Below are positions 31,962 through 39,734 of a stretch of 64,000 bases of DNA, piece by piece. The notes beneath the pieces were generated by a model. It made no database searches, had not been told where the DNA came from, and saw only the letters and a list, made by a program, of their open reading frames with translations. A program made the translations under genes and the position numbers. The stretch covers positions 1-64,000 of the forward strand of contig JAJJPM010000031.1 in NCBI GenBank assembly GCA_032907525.1, given 5' to 3'. Position 1 is the first letter of the stretch; the number at the start of each line of letters is the position of its first letter. Source of the DNA: JAHJQQ01 sp032907525 (GTDB lineage: Bacteria; Pseudomonadota; Gammaproteobacteria; Thiohalobacterales; Thiohalobacteraceae).

Positions 31962-33162
31962 CGTCGATGTGGTGGTGGTCGGAGCCGGCATCCACGGCGC
32001 CGGCGTTGCCCAGGCCGCGGCCGCAGCCGGCTACGGTGTGCTGATCCTGGAGCAGGCGGACATCGCCAGCGGTACCTCCGGTCGTTCCAGCAAACTCATC
32101 CACGGTGGTCTGCGCTACCTGGAGACAGGACAGTTCCGTCTGGTCCGCGAGTGTCTGCGCGAGCGCGCGCTGCTGCTGCGCAATGCGCCCGGCCTGGTTC
32201 GCCTGGTGCCGCACCACATCCCCGTCTACCGCGAGACACGCCGTCGGCCGGCGTTTCTGAGAGCGGGCCTGGGTCTTTACGCCCTGTTGGGCGGGCTCGG
32301 CCCGGAGGTGCGTTTCCGCTCCCTGCCGCGCAACGACTGGCCGACGCTCGATGGCCTGCGCCAGTCGGGCTTGCAGGCGGTCTTCCGGTATTTCGATGCC
32401 CAGACCGATGACGCGGAACTGACCCGTGCGGTCGTGCGTTCCGCCGAGACCTTGGGTGCCCGCCTGCTGATGCCGGCGAGGCTGCTCGATGCCGTCGCGG
32501 ATCACGCGTCCGTACACGTGCGTTACCGTGATGCCTCGGGTGTATCCCGGCTGCGTTGCGCAGTGTTGATCAACGCCGCCGGGCCCTGGGTTGATGCCGT
32601 ATTGAAATCCATCGAACCGGCCACGTCGGGCCCGGCTATGGAATGGGTCGCGGGTTCGCATATCGTGCTGCCGCACCGTCTGACGCGGGGGGTCTACTAT
32701 ACGGAGGCGCCGCGCGACGGTCGCGCCGTGTTCGTCATGCCGTGGCGTGACGGCCTGACGCTGGTCGGCACCACCGAGCGCCGCTATCAGGGCGACCCCG
32801 CAGCGGTCGCGCCGAGTGCCGACGAGGTCGCCTACCTGCTCGAGACGGTGTGCCACTACTTTCCCGGGTACACGCGACTGGAGCCTGTCGAGGCGTTTGC
32901 CGGGCTGCGGACGTTGCCCGCGGACGGAGGCTCCGCTTTCACGCGTTCGCGCGATACGCGGCTGAATCTCTCACATCATGGCCGTGTACTGTCCATTTAC
33001 GGCGGCAAGCTGACGGCTTACCGTGCCACCGCGGCACGTGCGCTGGCACGGGTACGGGATATCCTGCCTGAACGTGAGGTGCGTGCCGACACGGCCCGCA
33101 TACCTTTGCGTGATGCCGCTTCGGACGGGATGCCCGGGCAGGGCCCGGGCGCGGAAGGCTGA
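31948..33162 (+). CDS. glpD: FAD-dependent glycerol-3-phosphate dehydrogenase, short form
   Basis: 404 aa. It oxidises glycerol-3-phosphate to dihydroxyacetone phosphate and passes electrons to quinone. The FAD Rossmann motif VVVVGAGIHGAGVAQAAA is at the N-terminus, followed by SGTSGRSSKLIHGGLRYLE, the GlpD signature. The C-terminal block VLSIYGGKLTAYRATA is present, but the protein ends soon after, so the ~100-residue C-terminal cap domain of E. coli GlpD (501 aa) is missing. The ATG at 31948 lies inside the end of the GDPD gene. Translation of the frame upstream gives no family sequence. Confidence 0.88.
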   Translation: MSSPDVDVVVVGAGIHGAGVAQAAAAAGYGVLILEQADIASGTSGRSSKLIHGGLRYLETGQFRLVRECLRERALLLRNAPGLVRLVPHHIPVYRETRRRPAFLRAGLGLYALLGGLGPEVRFRSLPRNDWPTLDGLRQSGLQAVFRYFDAQTDDAELTRAVVRSAETLGARLLMPARLLDAVADHASVHVRYRDASGVSRLRCAVLINAAGPWVDAVLKSIEPATSGPAMEWVAGSHIVLPHRLTRGVYYTEAPRDGRAVFVMPWRDGLTLVGTTERRYQGDPAAVAPSADEVAYLLETVCHYFPGYTRLEPVEAFAGLRTLPADGGSAFTRSRDTRLNLSHHGRVLSIYGGKLTAYRATAARALARVRDILPEREVRADTARIPLRDAASDGMPGQGPGAEG

Positions 33163-33463
33163 GGTTCCTCCGGGGCGTCGTTTCTGATTTTCCGACAGTG
33201 AACTCTCCGTGGCTCGGTGCGCGACAAGCTGCTGAATTGGGGCGGGATTGCGCCGCCGTCACCGCCGTCGGCCGGGCCTTCGCCGTCGGCAACTCTGACA
33301 CTTTTTCCGGATCGATGAAGGCGAAACCTGTAACTGACTGATATGTCTATTCAATTTCGTCGATGGCGTGCGCATGATTATTGCGTGCGGATGTCGTCCG
33401 CAGCTCGAAGTATCCAGCTGTGTCGCGCGATATCCACGGTCAATCCATGCGCAAGGAGGGTCT
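33163..33463. other. Leader region before the CHRD gene
   Basis: 301 bases with no gene. The last 100 bases are more AT-rich and probably hold the promoter. No sigma-54-type site as good as that at 4482 was found. AAGGAGGG before 33464 is the ribosome binding site. Confidence 0.5.
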
Positions 33464-33979
33464 ATGTCTGGAATCGCATTGTTTCGCGTTCTGGTGCTGC
33501 TGGTCTGCGGCCTCGGTCCGGCCGGCGCGTCGGCAGTCACGATCAACCTGTTCGCATCTCTCAGCGGTGCTCAGGAGGTGCCGTCCAACCCGAGTCCGGG
33601 AAGCGGCACGGCAACGGTCACATTCGACGATGTGACGAATATGCTGGATTGGAACGTCACCTTCAGTGATCTCTCGGGTGCCGCGACGGCGGCCCATTTC
33701 CACGGCCCTGCGCCAGCCGGGGCAAATGCGGGTGTTCAGGTCGATATCGGCGCCATCAGCGGGTTGAACAGCCCCATGGTCGGCTCCACAGCCATCACGG
33801 CAGGGCAGGCGGCGGATCTGCTGGCAGGTCTGTGGTACATCAATATCCACACGGCCATGTATCCGGGTGGTGAGATCCGCGGCCAGGTCCAGGTCGTGCC
33901 GCTGCCGGCGACCGCTTGGCTGTTCCTGGGCGGACTGGCGGGCCTGTTCGGGTGGAACAGGTTTGGAAAGGAGAGATAG
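33464..33979 (+). CDS. CHRD-domain protein with VPLPA-CTERM sorting signal
   Basis: 171 aa. A signal peptide (about 1-24) precedes a CHRD (chordin-type) domain: NLFASLSGAQEVPSNPSPG, GAATAAHFHGPAPAGANAG, and YINIHTAMYPGGEIRGQV. The tail VVPLPATAWLFLGGLAGLFG followed by WNRFGKER is a textbook VPLPA-CTERM exosortase signal. The start has a perfect AAGGAGGGTCT leader. It is the third exosortase substrate in the window. The role of bacterial CHRD proteins is unknown. Confidence 0.92.
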   Translation: MSGIALFRVLVLLVCGLGPAGASAVTINLFASLSGAQEVPSNPSPGSGTATVTFDDVTNMLDWNVTFSDLSGAATAAHFHGPAPAGANAGVQVDIGAISGLNSPMVGSTAITAGQAADLLAGLWYINIHTAMYPGGEIRGQVQVVPLPATAWLFLGGLAGLFGWNRFGKER

Positions 33980-34074
33980 CGTCGACATGCAGCGGGACTC
34001 CCCGCCGCATCGTGTTCGATGGATGCGGGTTCCGTGGGCGGGATGGCCGCAGAAGCCCCTGCGGCCATCCCGTA

Positions 34075-34473
34075 TCATTTCCGCGGGCTGAAGGCCAACG
34101 CCGCCGAATTGATGCAATAACGCAGACCCGTCGGTTGCGGGCCATCAGGAAACACGTGCCCGAGGTGGGCGTCGCAACGCCTGCAGCGCACCTCGGTGCG
34201 GATCATGCCATGGCTGGTATCGCGCAACTCGTCGATGGCGGCATCGGGTGCCGGGCGATAGAAGCTCGGCCAGCCGCAGCCGGAATCGAATTTGTGATCG
34301 GAGATGAACAGCGGCGCGCCGCAGCAGACACAGCGGTATTCGCCGTCGGCACGCAGATCGTAATATTCGCCCGTGAACGGACGTTCCGTGCCTGCGCGCC
34401 GGGTGACCTGATATTGCTCGGGCGTCAGTTGCTCACGCCATTCGACGTCCGATTTCTCGATCTTGTCGCTCAT
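34075..34473 (-). CDS. msrB: Peptide methionine-(R)-S-oxide reductase MsrB
   Basis: 132 aa. It repairs the R epimer of methionine sulfoxide. The structural zinc is held by CVCC and CRRC; GCGWPSFYRP is the substrate pocket. The catalytic cysteine is in LRYCINSAALAF. Its start codon is followed upstream by a partial copy of the 10.1 kb repeat. It stands alone on the minus strand. Confidence 0.97.
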   Translation of the reverse strand: MSDKIEKSDVEWREQLTPEQYQVTRRAGTERPFTGEYYDLRADGEYRCVCCGAPLFISDHKFDSGCGWPSFYRPAPDAAIDELRDTSHGMIRTEVRCRRCDAHLGHVFPDGPQPTGLRYCINSAALAFSPRK

Positions 34474-34485
34474 GCGCCCCCCGGG

Positions 34486-34524
34486 AGCCTGTCGGACTTG
34501 GGACTGATCTGTTGCGCCGACGGG
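34486..34524 (+). repeat. Degenerate partial copy of the 10.1 kb element
   Basis: AGCCTGTCGGACTT-G-GGACTGATCT and the following TGCGCCG-GGGA agree with 10069-10107 at most positions. The rest of the element and its right end are not recognisable, so this is a remnant or a half element. It lies between msrB and arfB. Confidence 0.65.
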
Positions 34525-34663
34525 ATAGCGGCCCGCCGTCCGGATTCCCCGTGCCGCTGTGTCGCGTTCCGATTATGCGACCGTGGGAGGTCGGACTCCA
34601 AACCTGCGGACGATGTGCCTTTTCCGCTTGCCTTCGCGGCCGCGCCCTCGCTAACCTGCCGCC

Positions 34664-35080
34664 ATGCCCGACACCCCGCAGCTTCCCCAGATCCCTGACG
34701 ATGCCCTGGAGTGGCGTGCCATACGCTCTCCCGGTCCCGGCGGCCAGAACGTCAACAAGGTCGCGACAGCCATTCAATTGCGGGTGCATCTGGGCAGGGC
34801 CGGACTGGCGCCGGCGGTGCGATCGCGCCTGGAAAAGCTGGCCGGCCGGCGCGTGACCGGCGAAGGCGTGCTCCTGATCGAGGCCAACCGTTTCCGCAGC
34901 CAGGAGCGCAACCGCGCCGACGCCCGGGAGCGCTTCGAAGCCCTGCTGGCCAGGGCGCTGATCCGGCCCAAGCGGCGCATCGCGACCCGCGTGCCGGCCG
35001 GCGAACGTCAGCAGCGCATGGACGAGAAGCGCCGGCGCGGCGCCACCAAGCGCCTGCGTGGGCGGACACCGGAGGACTGA
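34664..35080 (+). CDS. arfB: Ribosome-rescue peptidyl-tRNA hydrolase ArfB
   Basis: 138 aa. ArfB (YaeJ) releases nascent chains from ribosomes stalled without a stop codon. The GGQ motif is at 26-28 in RSPGPGGQNVNKVATAI. The basic C-terminal tail that enters the empty mRNA channel is present (RRRGATKRLRGRTPED). The N-terminus IPDDALEWRAI fits the family. Confidence 0.94.
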   Translation: MPDTPQLPQIPDDALEWRAIRSPGPGGQNVNKVATAIQLRVHLGRAGLAPAVRSRLEKLAGRRVTGEGVLLIEANRFRSQERNRADARERFEALLARALIRPKRRIATRVPAGERQQRMDEKRRRGATKRLRGRTPED

Positions 35081-35296
35081 CGCCGGAAGCCGTTGACCAC
35101 GGAAATTTCCGATAAAGCGGTTTTCGCCGCCAGAATCGCGAACGGACACGGAAGGGACGGACGGGTTCCGGCGCACCACGCCGTGTCGTCCCCCGGCCGA
35201 TGTCCGCAGACCGGCTTCGCGCTCCTGTCCCAGCCAAAGATTACCTCTTTGTGGCCGATGTACACGTCGGTGTGATGCTTAGAAGGACGCCGGGCA

Positions 35297-36106
35297 ATGG
35301 CCACCAGGCCGCGACAGAAGACGGGTTCGTTCCGCACGTTACGCATTGCGGTGCTGCTGCTGGTGCTGCTGGCCGTGGCTGGCGATGCCTGGCTCACACG
35401 CCTGCGCAGCACCGACTGGGACGAGCCCTTGTGGGTCAGCGTGTACCCGATCAACGGTGACGGAAGCGAGGCCACCGACCACTACATCGCGACGCTGTCC
35501 GACGGGAGTTTCGAGCCCGTGGAAGCGTTTCTGGCACGCGAGGCGGCGCGTTACGGTCTTGCGGTCCGCGAACCGGTCCAGGTACGCCTGGCACCCGCAG
35601 TACGCGAGCGTCCTCCCGTCCCCCCCGCCAACGGTCGGCGTCTGGCGATCATGGCCTGGAGCCTCGAGATGCGCTATTGGGCCTGGCGTATCGCGCGCGA
35701 ATACGGCGGTCCGCCCAGCAACATCCGGATGTTCGTTCAGTATTTCGATCCCGAGCGTACTGATCGCGTGGCCCATTCCCTCGGTCTGCAGAAAGGGCTG
35801 ATCGGCGTGGTTAACGCCTTCGCCTCGCGCAAGCTGGCGGGACAGAACAATGTGGTGATCGCCCACGAATTGCTGCACACCGTCGGCGCGAGCGACAAAT
35901 ACGACCCGGCCAGCAGCCAGCCGCTCTATCCGCAGGGTTTCGCCGACCGCGAGCGCACACCCTTGTATCCGCAGACGCACGCCGAGATCATGGGCGGCCG
36001 CATACCGGTTTCCGCACAGGAGTCGGCGCTGCCCATGACCCTGAACAAAGTCATCGTCGGCCCCGAGACCGCCCTGGAGATCAACTGGGTGCGCCCCGCT
36101 TCGTAG
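35297..36106 (+). CDS. Membrane-anchored metalloprotease-like protein (HExxHxxGxxD)
   Basis: 269 aa. A single membrane helix (about 15-33, LRIAVLLLVLLAVAGDAWL) anchors it, with the rest in the periplasm. The zinc motif AHELLHTVGASDKYD gives His190, Glu191, His194 and Asp200, the HExxHxxGxxD pattern known from snapalysin-type metzincins. NVVIAHELLH is followed by GRIPVSAQESALPMT, which could supply the Met-turn. It is a conserved unknown in gammaproteobacteria. The substrate is not known. Confidence 0.72.
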   Translation: MATRPRQKTGSFRTLRIAVLLLVLLAVAGDAWLTRLRSTDWDEPLWVSVYPINGDGSEATDHYIATLSDGSFEPVEAFLAREAARYGLAVREPVQVRLAPAVRERPPVPPANGRRLAIMAWSLEMRYWAWRIAREYGGPPSNIRMFVQYFDPERTDRVAHSLGLQKGLIGVVNAFASRKLAGQNNVVIAHELLHTVGASDKYDPASSQPLYPQGFADRERTPLYPQTHAEIMGGRIPVSAQESALPMTLNKVIVGPETALEINWVRPAS

Positions 36107-36218
36107 CGCCGCGGGGACTGTCGCCGCCCCGGACGAAACGGTACGGTCGGCCGCGGTTAAAGTCGATCGCCGGTCGCGCTACAATGCGCGCGTCCGGCAG
36201 ACGTAGACTCAGCGAATC

Positions 36219-36605
36219 ATGGCCAACAGTCCACCCATCCTGCTGTCCATCGTCGAACTCGGCGGCTATCCGAATTTTGCGCCCCTATACGAGCGGCTGG
36301 GCTGCCGTGTGATCATCGAGACGTCCATGCGGAAGGCGTTGGCCGCGGTCAAACAGTGGCAGCCCGATATCGTAGTTGCGGAATTCAACTTCCAGTCGGA
36401 TTTCCGCGACCGTACCAGCAGCCTGGAATCCCTTATGTCAGTGCTGCAGCGGCTGCCGGCGACACGGGTGATCGTGTTCTACGAGAGGGAATACGCCCAT
36501 CAGCTGGCACGACTGCAGGCGCGTTTTCCGCTGTTCCGGGTAATGACCTATCCCATCGACGAGATCGCGCTCGCCGCGAACGTGCAGGCCGCTCTGGCGA
36601 TGTGA
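36219..36605 (+). CDS. Conserved protein with degenerate receiver-like fold
   Basis: 128 aa. Alternating hydrophobic strands and helices (ILLSIVELGG, RVIIETSMRKALAAVKQWQ, DIVVAEFNFQ, TRVIVFYEREYAHQLA) look like a response-regulator receiver domain. The strand-3 phosphorylatable Asp position reads VVAEFNFQ, so normal phosphorylation is doubtful. The C-terminus YPIDEIALAANVQAAL fits helix 5. Function unknown. It is convergent to the cysteine-rich gene. Confidence 0.6.
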   Translation: MANSPPILLSIVELGGYPNFAPLYERLGCRVIIETSMRKALAAVKQWQPDIVVAEFNFQSDFRDRTSSLESLMSVLQRLPATRVIVFYEREYAHQLARLQARFPLFRVMTYPIDEIALAANVQAALAM

Positions 36606-36611
36606 GCGCGG

Positions 36612-37067
36612 TCAGCGCTCGGAATGGCGCGTGCGCGGCTGGAAATGACTGACGTGCTTGACGATGTCCTGGTAGGGCAGCTGCTCGAGGCTGCCGAAGC
36701 GCGCCTGTGCGGTGTTCAGCAGTCCGAAGACGTCGTCGGCGGTTTCGCTGGCGGCGCGTTCCGGGTGCAGCAGCGCCTGCAGTCCCAGCATGCCGCCGAC
36801 CTGCACCTTGATCTCCTTGTTGTGCGGCAGCGGTCCGCCGATATGGGTCATCTGCAGGGCGAAGCGTGCGTTGTCCCGCAGGATGTTCAGCAGCGTCTGG
36901 CAGCGCTGCTGGGCGGCATCAGACTTGCAGCCGACCGCCTCGCGGTCGGCGAGCAGGATGCGCTGGGCGCAGCTGCAGGTCACCTTGCGGGAATTGAGCG
37001 CCTTCTCCAGCACGCAGCGGCGTTCATTCACCGTACGGTAGGTTGAGCGGTATTCGTCTTCTTCCAT
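36612..37067 (-). CDS. Cysteine-rich conserved hypothetical protein
   Basis: 151 aa. Five cysteines fall within 39 residues: Cys18, Cys31 and Cys33 (VTCSCAQ), Cys47 and Cys56. The spacing C-x12-CxC-x13-C-x8-C suggests a metal or Fe-S site. The remainder is helical (LLNILRDNARFALQM; VFGLLNTAQARFGSLEQ) with no membrane segment. It lies 13 bases after a second small conserved gene on the same strand. I do not recognise the family. The start MEEDEYRSTY is chosen because the frame upstream overlaps that gene. Confidence 0.68.
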   Translation of the reverse strand: MEEDEYRSTYRTVNERRCVLEKALNSRKVTCSCAQRILLADREAVGCKSDAAQQRCQTLLNILRDNARFALQMTHIGGPLPHNKEIKVQVGGMLGLQALLHPERAASETADDVFGLLNTAQARFGSLEQLPYQDIVKHVSHFQPRTRHSER

Positions 37068-37080
37068 GTCCGGCCGGGTG

Positions 37081-37320
37081 CTATTTTTCCCACTCGCGCA
37101 GGATCGGGGCCTCGCGGTGTTCCAGGAGTTTCTCTTCGGCTTCGAGCGCGGTGGCCGCGAAGATGACCTTGATGGTGACGTCGGTCCCGGTTCCCAGCTC
37201 GGCGCGCAGGGCGCGCGCGTGGTTCTTGGCGTCATTGAACTTCTCGAACTGGGTCAGCTGTTCCAGGTTCTTGACCATCTGGGTCGGGCCTGGCGTGATC
37301 TTGTAGATGAAATAGGGCAT
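37081..37320 (-). CDS. Small conserved hypothetical protein
   Basis: 79 aa starting MPYFIYKITPGPTQMVKNLE. It is a compact soluble alpha/beta protein: an N-terminal strand, then helices rich in charged residues (FNDAKNHARALRAELG; ATALEAEEKLLEHREAP). It forms a two-gene unit with the cysteine-rich protein that follows. The function is unknown. The 287 bases upstream hold no gene. Confidence 0.65.
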   Translation of the reverse strand: MPYFIYKITPGPTQMVKNLEQLTQFEKFNDAKNHARALRAELGTGTDVTIKVIFAATALEAEEKLLEHREAPILREWEK

Positions 37321-37607
37321 GTGCTGCATCCTCTGCGGAATCGGTGCGGCGCAGGGACGGGCGCCGTGCTGGTTGTCGATTATCCGGGCATCCGTGCACC
37401 CAAGTCCAGAATCCCCGGTCGGCTGCCGGGAAGGACGGCGGGCTTTCCGAACGGGGTATGGCCGCAGGTGCATTTTTGCGTTCCCATTTCGCGAGGCGAC
37501 CGTCGGCATGATCATCACTGGGCCAGGATGCGGCGGGAGATGCCGATGGACGCCGCGCCGACGGTTCGACCACGGTCGTCCGTCGCCAGGTATAGAGGAT
37601 CCAAATT

Positions 37608-37949
37608 ATGCTGAACAAGCCCGATATCAAACGCGCCATTCCCCGGCGCCGCTACAAGTTCGGTGAATTCATGGTGGTGGTGCTCGGTGAGATCGAGAGC
37701 GGTGACGCGGTGATCTACAGCTATATCATGGCCGTGGTGCGCGAGGGTGATGCCGAGCCGGGCATCTATGTCACCTGCGAGCGGGGGCGCCCTCCGGCAT
37801 GCCGGCTACGGGTGGTGATGCGCGACGGGGCGCAGGTGGTGGCCGAGGATGCAGGATACCGGGACGAGGATGTCTTCACCGGCGCCGGGCTGGAGATCGT
37901 GCGCCAGATCCTGAACCTGGGCGACGAAGAACCCTACCGCCTGATGTGA
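37608..37949 (+). CDS. Conserved hypothetical protein
   Basis: 113 aa. Strand-rich small protein (YKFGEFMVVVLGEIESGDAV; YIMAVVREGDAEPGIYVTCE). It has two cysteines (VTCERGRPPACRL) but no classical metal motif. It is 46 bases before a 2Fe-2S flavoprotein reductase and may be co-transcribed with it. Function unknown. Confidence 0.65.
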   Translation: MLNKPDIKRAIPRRRYKFGEFMVVVLGEIESGDAVIYSYIMAVVREGDAEPGIYVTCERGRPPACRLRVVMRDGAQVVAEDAGYRDEDVFTGAGLEIVRQILNLGDEEPYRLM

Positions 37950-37995
37950 CGGGGCGCCGGCGCCGGAACCGCGGTGCGCCGCCCGAGGAGCGATC

Positions 37996-39012
37996 GTGAC
38001 AGCCAAGGTCAAGTTGCTGCCCAGCGGGCACGAGTTCTCGGTCGAGCCGGGAGAGAACCTGCTCGACGCCGCGCTGCGCGCCGGACTGTCGATCCGCTAC
38101 AGCTGCAACAGCGGCAGTTGCGGCGAATGCCGCGCCCGTCTGGTGTCCGGGGAACTCGGCGATGCGCTGCATCATGACTACGCATTCAACGAACGCGAGC
38201 GTGCGGACGGCCAGTTTCTGATGTGTCGCACCTCGGCGGCCTCTGATCTGGTGATCGAGGCAGTCGAGGCGCGTGGGGCGGCGGACGTGCCGGTGCAGAC
38301 CCTCACCACCCAGGTGAACAAGCTGGTGCGCTTGTCCGAGGATGTGATGGAGCTGCATCTGCGCACGCCGCGCAGCCAGACGCTGTGGTTTCTCGCCGGC
38401 CAGCATGTGCGGTTGAACATTCCCGGTATCGCCCCGCGCCACAAGTCCATCGCCAGTTGCCCGTGCAACGGGATGGTGCTGCAGTTCCATGTGCGGCGCC
38501 GGCCGGGCGACCCCTTTTCCGATCACGTGTTCACGCGCATGAAGGTGCGTGACACGATCGGCGTCGAGGGACCGTTCGGAAGCTTCGTGCTGGACGAGGA
38601 GTCGACGCGGCCGCTCATCTTCATCGCCTTCGAGACCGGCTTCGCACCCATCAAGAGCCTCATCGAGCATGCCATCTCGCTGGAGATGCGTCAGCCCATA
38701 CGGCTCTATTGGATCACGGCCGGAGCCCGGGGCCATTATCTGGAAAATCACTGCCGTGCCTGGCAGGATGCCCTGGACGACTTCGGGTTCGCGCCGATCG
38801 GCGGCAGCGATGCTCCCGGCGGACGGGGAACCGGTGCGGAACTGGCCATGGAGCGGGCCGTCACCCGGCTGCTGACCGATTACCCGGATCTCGCCGGGCA
38901 CGATGTCTACGCCAACGGCCCGGAGGTGCTGTTCGCCGGATTGTCCGCGGCACTGATCGCGCGCGGCCTGCCGCCCGACCGGCTGTTCGTCGATCAGGTC
39001 CAGCGTTTCTGA
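37996..39012 (+). CDS. 2Fe-2S ferredoxin-FAD/NAD(P) reductase
   Basis: 338 aa. The N-terminal plant-type ferredoxin domain binds 2Fe-2S through Cys37, Cys42, Cys45 and Cys77 (YSCNSGSCGECRARL ... FLMC). A ferredoxin-NADP reductase-like FAD domain (about 100-200) and a nucleotide-binding domain (IFIAFETGFAPIKSLIEHA) follow. The family includes phenol hydroxylase and CDP-6-deoxy-glucoseen reductases, electron donors to oxygenases. The usual FAD motif RxYS reads RHKSIAS. No partner oxygenase is adjacent, so its acceptor is unknown. Confidence 0.85.
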   Translation: MTAKVKLLPSGHEFSVEPGENLLDAALRAGLSIRYSCNSGSCGECRARLVSGELGDALHHDYAFNERERADGQFLMCRTSAASDLVIEAVEARGAADVPVQTLTTQVNKLVRLSEDVMELHLRTPRSQTLWFLAGQHVRLNIPGIAPRHKSIASCPCNGMVLQFHVRRRPGDPFSDHVFTRMKVRDTIGVEGPFGSFVLDEESTRPLIFIAFETGFAPIKSLIEHAISLEMRQPIRLYWITAGARGHYLENHCRAWQDALDDFGFAPIGGSDAPGGRGTGAELAMERAVTRLLTDYPDLAGHDVYANGPEVLFAGLSAALIARGLPPDRLFVDQVQRF

Positions 39013-39033
39013 TCCTGGCGCGCACGCGCCCCG

Positions 39034-39333
39034 CTATTCGCCCGCGACGCCCGCACTTTCCAGACGCAGACCCAGCATGAGCACGAAACCGCGCTCCCGC
39101 AGACAGCCGTCGCGGGTGTACTCGAACTGATAGGTGCGTTGCAGCGCCACATGCCCGGCTGCGGCCCGCCGCAGGCGCAGGCCGTTCAGGGCCACGGTGC
39201 CGTCGAGGAGCTGCAGGCCCTGGTGCCGGCACAACTCCTGGGCGGTACGGACCGCGATCTCGCGGGCCCGGAGTCCTTGCATCCAGAACCATAGCAGCAG
39301 GGCGACGCCGGCCAGGAGCAGGAGGGATTCCAT
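39034..39333 (-). CDS. DUF3301 family protein
   Basis: 99 aa with an N-terminal membrane helix (LLLLAGVALLLWFWMQGL) followed by the family core (AREIAVRTAQELCRHQGLQLL; ALQRTYQFEYTRDG). Function unknown; the family is widespread in gammaproteobacteria. It is six bases after the DUF465 gene in the same operon. Confidence 0.85.
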   Translation of the reverse strand: MESLLLLAGVALLLWFWMQGLRAREIAVRTAQELCRHQGLQLLDGTVALNGLRLRRAAAGHVALQRTYQFEYTRDGCLRERGFVLMLGLRLESAGVAGE

Positions 39334-39339
39334 CGGCGG

Positions 39340-39555
39340 TCAGGCGTCGAGATCGGGTATGAGCGCGCTCTCGATGCGCTGGATCAGGTCCTTGAGGACG
39401 AGTTTGCGCTTTTTCAGGCGCTTGAGCGCCAGCTGATCCATGTGCGGGTCGCCGGCCAGGCGCGCGATCACGTCATCGAGGTCGCGATGCTCCACGCGCA
39501 ATGTCTGCAGGCGCTGGCGCAGGGCATCGATGTCGGTTTCGCTCATCTCGGACAT
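39340..39555 (-). CDS. DUF465 (YdcH-like) small coiled-coil protein
   Basis: 71 aa from ATG 39555 (ATG 39546 is also in frame). A helix-turn-helix hairpin of heptads: LRQRLQTLRVEHRDLDDVIA and LALKRLKKRKLVLKDLIQRI. The sequence LKRLKKRKLVLKDLI is the DUF465 signature. Function unknown. It is the first gene of a pair with the DUF3301 gene. Confidence 0.88.
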   Translation of the reverse strand: MSEMSETDIDALRQRLQTLRVEHRDLDDVIARLAGDPHMDQLALKRLKKRKLVLKDLIQRIESALIPDLDA

Positions 39556-39734
39556 GCTCGTCGGCTTCCGGCGGTCTCGCGCGGCCCGCACATTACCATA
39601 GTTCCCGGCCGGAATTGACTCATTCGGCCGAACGGGGGCGGACTGCTATACTAGCGCGACTTTCGCCTCCGACCCACTGGCCCGCAATGCCTGTCCGTGG
39701 CCCCGGGTAAGGAGCCGCTCCAGAGTGCCGCCCG

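Noticed and set aside
33230..33300. Possible sigma-54 site before the CHRD gene (GG-N10-GC patterns)
   Set aside because: Several GG-N10-GC pairs occur by chance in GC-rich DNA, but none keeps TGGC or TTGC; all lie far from the start codon.
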